Positions 31,561 to 38,707 of a stretch of DNA of 38,707 nucleotides are shown in pieces. The DNA lies in assembly GCA_019633425.1 (NCBI GenBank), contig WSUB01000267.1, positions 1 to 38,707 of the forward strand, read 5' to 3'. Every line of letters starts with the position of its first letter. The first letter of the stretch is position 1. The DNA is from Tulasnella sp. 424 (Eukaryota; Basidiomycota; Agaricomycetes; Cantharellales; Tulasnellaceae). The translations under genes were made by a program, and so were the position numbers. The notes beneath the pieces were generated by a model. That model was not told where the DNA came from. It saw only the letters and a program-made list of their open reading frames with translations, and ran no database searches.

Positions 31561-33186
31561 CATTAGATGCCCTTCGAACACGCTTAATTGTTAGACGCGG
31601 GTTGACGCCTCAACCCCGCAAGCCGCTTCATGTACGCTTTTCAGTGTGGTCAGTTTATCCTTATTCACGTATCGCTTTTGGAAAATGGTTACTTTTAATT
31701 TGTGTCTCGAGAATACGGAATGCCTTTCTTCTAGATCTAGCTGTGCCCCAATTTCCGGCAGATCGAGGGTGGGGAGTTGGCTTCTCGGCTCGGAGCCGGA
31801 TCGAAGCACTCGCCTCTGCGCTCGGCGCCGTGGAAGTCACCATGCGGCGGCGATCGGGAGAATTCGGCTCCGTGGTTGAATTGTAAAACGAGTGGCATTC
31901 CATCCATCTAGTTCCTAATTTGGTTGCGTTCTTTGCACGACAGCTTGGACAGCAATGCTCGGACTCTAAAAAAAAAAATCCAAGGATCAGCCAGCCAGCC
32001 GTGGCGGCGGAACACCTCGGGCCGACGGTCCGCGACGAACTTGGTCAGGAAGAGAAGTGGAAGGAAGTGGACCGCTTTACGCCCAGCTCGGCATCAACCG
32101 ACGTTACAATGTTATTCTCCGGGGTGTTGGTTGGGTAAATCTTTCATCCCTCGATCGCAATTTAATGATGCTCTCGTCGGACCCTCGATGATCGAATTCG
32201 AGCCAGGTGTTTGATTTGGGGAAGCTTTGAGTTGGTCCACGTGGTCGGCTCAACGGTCGTCCCGTCCGAGGCGGTCCGCGAGCTGCGTCTAAGTGCTTTA
32301 CAAGTATCGGTTGGCGTGTGGTGCTGTGAACCTTCGCCAACACCTTCCTTTGCTGGTAACATTGGCTCACTTGGCGTACTTGCCTCGTTGCCTAAAGCAA
32401 GATTGAGGTAAACCCCTGCGGCATGAGATGTCTTGAAACTCCACCGCAGATAAATCGAGTTAGTCTGCGCACCCTCCTCCACACGGATGGATGAACGTAA
32501 CAGCTCCTGTCAATCCCCAAGACATGACTATTACATAGACTTGGCGAGCTTGAGTGAGACGGTGTTCTCTGCGCCAACTACTTTCGTATGTCTTGCAAAA
32601 AATATAAGTCCCTCACTGCGTGGAGTGGCACTTGTCGTTCGGCTCCGCTAGCAATTTGTTATTCCAAGGCAGACCGGCATATGGCATACATGAACAAACA
32701 GGAAGCCACCACTCGACCCTGCGGCGAATAGAGATTGCCTGGGAAGACAGGTGGCACAAAAAAATACAGCACATGAGCTGAGCCATTCCTATCAATGGTT
32801 TGCTTCGATACCCCTCTTAAGTGTACTTCTGATTGTCCGCTCTTCCCCCCTCCCCCACTCGTTCCTTTTCTCTTGATGTTCCAACAGTCCACATGGTTTT
32901 CTCTTGGTCAGGATTTTCCTGGGAAATGGTGACGAGGGTCTCTTAGGTAACCCTGAAGGCCAAGATCTCTGACACACTCAGCCAATCCGCGCTAGCTGGT
33001 GCACTCCGGAGGCTTGGGACCTTATTCAATTGGTTGAACGTCGACGTCGGGGCTCGCTCACACACACCATCGAACCTTCAAATACCATGCCCCAACCGAC
33101 CACACGATCGAGGCGTACTCGGAACACCCCCTTCCGCTCCCATCCCACCACCTTTGGTCACCGTCGCTACTACTGCGGTCGAATGA
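31561..33186. other. 3' flank of copy 9 and unique spacer before copy 10
   Basis: 31561-32216 is the duplicated 3' flank. 32217-33000 is unique; the largest frames (minus 32162-32482, plus 32211-32411) show no known domain and no family splice pattern. 33000-33186 is the promoter region of copy 10. No gene called. Confidence 0.4.
32992..32996 (+). promoter_or_regulatory. CCAAT box, copy 10
   Basis: AGCCAATCC lies 195 bp before the main ATG at 33187, the same distance as in the array genes although the surrounding sequence is unrelated. Confidence 0.4.
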
Positions 33187-34964
33187 ATGAGTGGACAAAT
33201 TCTTGATCCAGCTTACGCGCAGCAGATCGTGCTGCATGCGGAGGCTTCAAGATACATGGCCAGTTGAGTGACATTTGCAAATTTCCTTCGCGTCTGAGCA
33301 TGGTCTAAGACCCAGGATTTTCCAGTGGCAGGATTCAGTATCCTTGTCTGGGACCATATATGTACATTTCAAGAGGAGGTCAATCTCATGTGGCCCGCAC
33401 CGAGGTCACTAGTCAAGATCTTGTTCATAGGGGTATGGTTCGATTTCATTGCCTTTGTGCAATCGTTGACAGCCCTTCTGATTATTTTCCGGAATTGTTA
33501 GAATCGATACATCACTCCTTTTTTCCTAGCCATAACCGTCGTTCGTACGTTCCATTGGTAAAACCCAACTGTCGCCACAGCGAAACTGAGCTTTACATGC
33601 AGTCATGAGCCGCTTGATAGACGCGTCCGATACAGTAAGTCCTTTTTGAGCACCACCTTCTGACTCGCTGATCCTATCGTCGTATTCCCCTAGTTGTAAG
33701 AGCATCTCCAGGTTGCATCAGACGTCAATTACTGAAAACCCTACCTTCGTCTCAGCTGCAAAGCGTGGACGGTAATAAGTGGCTTTGTCGAAATATCCTC
33801 TCTGGCAAGCGCCGATTGTAAGTGTTTGCCATGGATGATCGGGAATTCGTCGCGGACTTATCAATCCGCTTAAAGTGCTGCTTCTTCTCCGTATACATGC
33901 ATTATGGGGACGGCGCCGAGCAATTGTGATCGGGTCTCTTGTATTTTATGGCTTGTGCTATACTTGCATCGGCGTTGTGGGCTTACTGGCTGCTATTGAT
34001 ATAATTCGTAAGCCTGTTCAAATCAGTGTCAACCCGTCGCCTCCGCTCAGCATAGCATCGTCCAGCTCGTCTCCGTTTTGACTCTTTGACGAAGCAATGC
34101 TTCGTCGACCATAAACCAAAAGTCCTACCTGCGCAATGGACAGTTTCAGTGGGTGCATGACACTCCATACCATGTCTGGAAGCTGAACGAACTGCCCCCT
34201 CTGCAGCTCATGCTCGAACTATTCGTTTTCTTCATGACCGCTATAAAAGCGTTTCAACAACGCAAGGCCGACCAGATTCGCTCTCCCGTCATGAGAACGC
34301 TGTATTATGACCAATTTATGTACTACGTCGTACGTGCTCATTGATGCGAAATTTCGATACCCAACGGGGTTGGCTGATGAAGCTTCACCATTCCACCTTT
34401 CTCGGTACTTATAGGTTATTGTCGGTGAGTCTGGCTGACATATACCAATGCCAAAGGCCCCAAACCGAAAACAATCCGTCGCATCTATTCCTCTAGTCAT
34501 TCGGATATTCAACCTTTCGATCTGGCTTGCTTTTCCTCCTTCACTTTTCTTCCTAGGCCTTTAGTGAGTGTTCTCTTTGATTTTTCAAGGCTAGCTACGA
34601 ATGGCGGCCTCGGTCAAAACGTGTTTCTCTGACTATCAATCGCAGTTTCATCTGGGCCCTAATCATCGCTATGGTATCACGAATCTTGCTCCACCTTCGC
34701 AGCGTTGCTTGTGCCGATTCTCCGGCCGACGACGCGTCGTTCTTTGGGCCGACCGTTCGAAGCACCCACATCGTTTGGGCGCGACGAAATACCACCCGCC
34801 TCGAGTCGTCTGTTCATTCAGTGTCAACGTCCGATGTAAGGGGAGTGACTGTTACGGAAGCCAGGTCAGATACTCTTTGGGAGAGAGACGAGGAAAATGG
34901 AGTCAGGATTGAATTACAGGGGATTCGGAATGGGAAGTCGGGGACGGAGGATCGGTATGGATGA
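33187..34964 (+). CDS. DUF6533 seven-helix membrane protein, copy 10 (351 aa, intact)
   Basis: Exons: 33187-33262, 33326-33432, 33502-33544, 33603-33634, 33694-33695, 33756-33817, 33876-34007, 34066-34148, 34207-34329, 34415-34424, 34497-34563, 34646-34964; total 1056 nt, no lesions. N-terminus MSGQILDPAYAQQIVLHAEA; DUF6533 core AGFSILVWDHICTFQEEVNL with PAPRS replacing TAPRS. TM3 ends LLLLRIHALWGRRR, so the invariant RVHALW is RIHALW here and in copy 11. The tail reads ASFFGPTVRSTHIVWARRNT. Together with copy 11 it forms a distinct, older-looking subgroup whose NTT-containing tail is the best match to the relic exons of units 1-5. Confidence 0.88.
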
Positions 34965-35271
34965 CATGGCATTTTCGGGTCCTGTCAGGTGCTGCGAGCA
35001 GTATATGCGCATGGCGATGATAGATTCAGGTCATTAGGATTAGGGTATATTGCCTTGTCATTGTATCGAGTATGCTTTGGAGTTGTAGAATCGAGTGCGA
35101 CCAGTGAAGCGGTGTTCTCGGTCTTTCTTCTGGCACGCGTGTGGATTGGGCAAGATCACCGACTCGGTTAACAGTTTACACGTCCTAGTCTAAGAATTGA
35201 ATTCAACACATAATAGCCCTTATTTCAAGCAAGGTTTGAGCGAGACTGGCATCTTGCTTTAGGCTATTTTG

Positions 35272-35295
35272 ACGGCGCCGGAAACGCGGCGCCGT
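35272..35295. repeat. GC-rich hairpin, 9-bp perfect arms
   Basis: ACGGCGCCG and CGGCGCCGT separated by GAAACG. Each arm contains the palindrome GGCGCC. It may be a binding site or a chance structure in the spacer. Confidence 0.5.
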
Positions 35296-35379
35296 TGTAT
35301 GTCACAAGCGCGTGACTTGGTGACGAGGGCCCTGTCTCAAGACCCATTCCCACGAGACAAGATCCCCGAACACCCCTAG

Positions 35380-35384
35380 CCAAT
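35380..35384 (+). promoter_or_regulatory. CCAAT box, copy 11
   Basis: AGCCAATCC, 228 bp upstream of the main ATG at 35608; same core as before copy 10. Confidence 0.4.
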
Positions 35385-35607
35385 CCCCTTTCGACAGTGT
35401 TACGTCAGGTACCGCCCGGAGATCTGGGACTGATCTTATACAAATTTTAATTGGCTAAATCAATCGACGTCAACATGCCGGAAACCCTCAAATACCGGCC
35501 CATCCAGTTACAGGCAAGCCTCAAGTTCCCCGTTCCCTCCATCTTCCTCCTTTCTTCCACTGCCATCACCGCCCTTTCGCTACTGTTGTCCTTTGGAAAC
35601 CAAATGA

Positions 35608-37382
35608 ATGACTTCACCGATACCTGACCCGGCGCTCGCGCAACAACTAGTGCAGCATGCGGAAGCCACAAGGTACATGGCCAGTTGAGTGATGTTTACG
35701 AATCTTTGTTCAGGACAGCGTTCACCTCTGACTCTTTTCCTCCCCCAGTGGCTGGATTTACGATCCTCATTTGGGATCATATTTGTACATTCGATGAAGA
35801 GGTCAAATTCATGTGGCCAGCACCGAGATCGCTGGTCAAAATTTTATTTTTGGGGGTACGATGAGTTTGTCTCGTCTCCCGTTGTCTTGCGAATAACCGA
35901 GGGTTGGGGTTCTTTTTGGGGTCGTTTGTGTTTGATAGAACCGGTACATCACTCCAATTTTTCAGGTTATAATTGTCGTTCGTACGTCATCCTTTCAAGA
36001 TTGTCTATCAAGCCAGACTGATGTCGTCATGCTATAGAGATCAGCCGTTTGGTACCGACGTCGGATGCAGTAAGTCTCTTCGACCAACTTTTTAACCCGT
36101 TGGCTGAATTTCCTTCCCACTTCAAGTTGTAAGGACGGTTTTAATTACCTTTGGCTTGAGTGATCGAACCTTCTCCTGCTCAGCTGCAAAGTTTGGATCG
36201 TACTGGGCGGCTTTGCCGAGATCTCATCCCTCGCAGCCGCAGATTGTGAGTACTCACACTAGTATTTACAAAGCGTCCGCTGGATAAATCTGGTGCCCAA
36301 TAGTGCTACTTCTTTTCCGAATACATGCGCTGTGGGGCGGGCGCCGAGAGGTTGTCGTCGGAACCCTCGCACTTTGGGTTTTATCATACCTCTGCATTGG
36401 CGTGGTGGGCTTGTTGGCTGCCATTGAGATAATACGTGGGTGTTCGGCTCTTCCAGTTACGCATTGCTTTTGCTCACGAAATCTCTTACCCAGCTCCCTT
36501 ACGTTATGACCATATAACTCTGCAATGTTTTTCTGAACATAAGCCAAAAGTATTACCTGCGCAATGGGTTGTTTCGGTAAATTTTCGTCAGGATCTATCT
36601 GGAAAGGAATACCTAACACCACCATCATTTCCCTTTCTAACAGCTCATCCTCGAATTAGTGGTGTTTTTCATGACGGCCATCAAGGCGGTACAACATCGC
36701 AGGTCAGACCAGATGCGCACGCCTATACTAAAAGCACTTTATTATGATCAGTTCATGTATTACGTCGTAAGCCGATCGTCTAATGTGCTGCGCACTGTCA
36801 GCGGCTCGCTAATGCGGCTCTCATCATTCCCGCCAACCTTGTCTTGGCTGCGACAGGCGATTGTATGTGAGTACGCTGCACGTTCGCCTGTCAAACCCAT
36901 CTAATACCGAGCCTCTTAGTTATTAGAATATGGAATCTTGTCATTTGGCTTGTTTTTCCACCCTCGCTCTTCTTCCTCGGCCTCTAGTGGGTGTCTTTGA
37001 TTTTTTCCAACCATTCCCCCCACCTAACAGGCAAAGCTGACCCGTATTGCCCCGTTTTACCTACCGTAGCTTCATTTGGGCCATGATTACCGCCTTGGTA
37101 TCACGAATCATGCTTCATCTCAGGAGCGTGGCTTGTGCCAACTCTCCGTCTGGCAACGCGTCGTTCTTCGGGGACACCGTTCGGAGCACCCGGATAGTCT
37201 GGGCAAGACAGAACACTACCACCGCGTTGGACTCGTCCCTTCATACGGTATCGTCGTCAGATGTGCATATACCCGTGACCATAGCTCAGTCAGATACGAT
37301 GTGGGACCGGGATGAGGAGGGTTTGGGAGAGGCAATCGAGCTGCAGGACATTAGACGTGGGAAGGAGAGAACGTGGGATTGA
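35608..37382 (+). CDS. DUF6533 seven-helix membrane protein, copy 11 (349 aa, intact; reference copy)
   Basis: Exons: 35608-35683, 35749-35855, 35939-35981, 36038-36069, 36127-36128, 36184-36245, 36304-36435, 36494-36576, 36644-36766, 36857-36866, 36920-36986, 37070-37382; 1050 nt. Approximate layout: N-terminus 1-25, DUF6533 with TM1 (27-48, AGFTILIWDHICTF) and TM2 (53-75, NRY motif at 62-64), TM3 (88-118) ending LLLLFRIHALWGGRRE, TM4 (119-150), an outer loop (152-173), TM5 (174-195), loop with DQM and LYYDQFMYY, TM6 (210-236), TM7 (237-262), tail 263-349 with ASFFGDTVRSTRIVWARQN. Residue 87 (Phe) is coded by the 2-nt exon plus one base. Known: DUF6533 marks fungal membrane proteins of unknown role. 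Inferred: receptor-like topology, with the tail in the cytoplasm. Confidence 0.9.
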
Positions 37383-38228
37383 CGACGTGACGGAATTTTC
37401 GCTTTCTGCCAGTGTCAAACATTGTCCGGACGAGGTTGCACAGAATGGGGACGCGGAGCGAAGAGGTTGTGTGTATGCGTTTGGGGCTATGGTTGTCTTA
37501 TCTTTATTCCTTGCATGTTCTCGAGTTCTGAATCTGAGTTTGTTAGAATGAAGTGACGATTTCTGAGTTCTCCTGACCTAGAGGCTTGGTCTTACCACCT
37601 TGGTTGAGGTCCTTTGAGATGTTGATCGTTCTATAGCGCTAGAGTGCCGGGCGATTTTAAGTCGACTCGTCCAAACTTTCCCTCTCATCCCTCCAGTCTA
37701 CATTCGTTACCTGTAACAGTAATTTCAACAGTACGCTTGTGGGAAGATATACCCTGACGTATGAGGAATTTCCTTTCGCTGCTGGTCATGCTATCGAGGC
37801 GGCGAGTGCAACGCCTACCCAATTTAAACCTAGGATAGCCGACCATGACACTGTTCAGGGTTATTCTAATCATTAATAAATTCGGTGTGGCATTTCGTCT
37901 TCGGCGGATCAGGGTCAGTAACTTGGGTGCAGCGTATGAGTCGTGGTACATGCAGGTTTCATATCAAACAGATTTTCAGCGGGTGTCAGATTCTAGAGGG
38001 ACCGCAACGGCATCTGATGGAGAGAGGTGTGGGGCTAGAGCAATATAAAATTCGGCTCAAATTCAAACCCGTCAAGAGCCGCTGTCGTGTATTCCCTCCC
38101 AGTCTGTGCATCCAAAAACAATAGTGACGACATATCCTGGGTCAAATACCAGTTATATGCTTTGGGCCCTCTCGTTGCTTCTCCGTATACGATTCCAAAT
38201 AGAACAGAATATCTCTGGATTAAAATGG
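37383..38228. other. Intergenic region after the array
   Basis: About 850 bp. The 3' flank of copy 11 lies next to the 3' end of a convergent minus-strand gene. Short frames on both strands lack any recognisable domain. No gene seen. Confidence 0.45.
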
Positions 38229-38707
38229 TCAGGTGTTTTGATAGGACAGCTCTGTCGGTAAACTCGCGTCTTGCTCATGGGGGAAGCTTTCTCTTGCCCA
38301 GGATTTGACTGCGTCCTTGGCCTTTATTACGAAGTCATCGTAATCAAACATGCGTCGCTGCAATGGTAGGCTACCCAAGCCAGTCGTTTCCCAGATGGTT
38401 CTGATGAGCTGACTTGGGAGTACGAAGTATCTGGTCAAAAGAGGTTTCATACCGGGAATGATTAGCGCCTCACTCAGAATAACACGGCATGTCATAAGAT
38501 ACTTACTCAGCAGAGTCATCGTAAGGCTGAACTAATCTAGAGAGAAGCTCTGGTTTCCACATCTTGACAGAAGTCTTGACCAGCGTAGTGCGGCTGACCC
38601 GCTGGAGATCCCAAAGTTGGTGATCTCGACTGCGGAAGCCGGGACGACCGTGGAAGAGTTCGATTTCGACTCTCAGCCCCATCATTTCAATTACTCACTT
38701 TACCCTA
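38229..38707 (-). CDS. Unrecognised minus-strand gene, 3' part
   Basis: Two exons can be joined: an upstream exon ending at 38517 (5' limit uncertain, an ATG is available at 38685) and a last exon 38430-38229 with a TGA stop. The intron 38516-38431 (86 nt) has a GTAAGT donor and a CAG acceptor, and the joint is in frame (DDSAE then YFVLPSQLIRTIWETTGL). The joined peptide has about 125 residues, is soluble and charged, and has no DUF6533 similarity. I do not recognise the family. If the real start lies beyond the window this is only the C-terminus. It marks the right border of the tandem array. Confidence 0.5.

Larger units (their letters stand above)
28524..32216. repeat. Tandem segmental duplication, second copy (carries DUF6533 copy 9)
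   Basis: Second copy of 24249-28523. After 32216 the sequence turns unique (TGGGGAAGCTTTGAG), which should be the DNA that originally followed the 3' flank of copy 8. Both genes inside remain intact. Confidence 0.8.
34965..35607. other. Spacer between copies 10 and 11
   Basis: Holds the 3' flank of copy 10, a GC-rich hairpin (35272-35295), a CCAAT box (35380-35384) and the promoter of copy 11. It does not match the spacers of the other units. No gene seen. Confidence 0.45.

Noticed and set aside
1..38707. The tandem repeats as a CRISPR array or LTR retrotransposons
   Set aside because: Repeats are 3.4-4.2 kb gene units with exon structure; no short regular spacers, no reverse transcriptase or integrase motifs and no LTR ends were seen.

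Overview
The window reads as nuclear DNA of a mushroom-forming basidiomycete (Agaricomycetes, probably a polypore-like lineage). Genes are split by many short introns (mostly 50-80 bp) with GT..AG ends, and the dominant protein family carries the N-terminal DUF6533 domain, which is typical of those fungi. No bacterial, viral, tRNA, rRNA or CRISPR feature was seen.

Almost the whole window (about 0.8-37.4 kb) is one head-to-tail tandem array of eleven paralogous plus-strand genes for a seven-helix membrane protein that begins with DUF6533. I resolved the exons by comparing the copies. Each gene has 12 exons. The first eleven have identical lengths in all nine intact copies (76, 107, 43, 32, 2, 62, 132, 83, 123, 10 and 67 nt); only the last exon, coding the end of TM7 and the C-terminal tail, varies. 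Intact: copies 1, 2, 3, 4, 6, 8, 9, 10 and 11 (320-359 aa; copy 4 only after removing an assembly artefact). Copies 5 and 7 are pseudogenes. The reading frame in every intact copy requires a 2-nt micro-exon (AG|NN|GT), and a second, 10-nt micro-exon is also conserved. All eleven copies have an out-of-frame ATG exactly 4 nt before the main ATG.

Layout: 1-290, 3' end of an unrelated plus-strand gene. 0.3-21.7 kb, six closely related array units (copies 1-6, repeat period 3.4-4.2 kb), each with a CCAAT-box promoter. Spacers after copies 1-5 also hold a decayed last exon of a second family member and degraded open frames on the minus strand. 21.7-24.7 kb, unique DNA and the diverged pseudogene copy 7. 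24.2-32.2 kb, a recent tandem duplication that made copies 8 and 9 and left a solo last exon at its junction. 33.2-37.4 kb, older intact copies 10 and 11. 38.2-38.7 kb, 3' part of an unrecognised minus-strand gene.

Two 100-N gaps (13306-13405 and 24407-24506) are each flanked by identical 77-bp sequences, so they look like unmerged contig overlaps and not missing DNA. Deleting the N run plus one 77-bp copy restores an exact 123-nt exon in copy 4. The function of the family is unknown; the seven-helix topology suggests a receptor-like or transporter-like membrane protein, which is inference.
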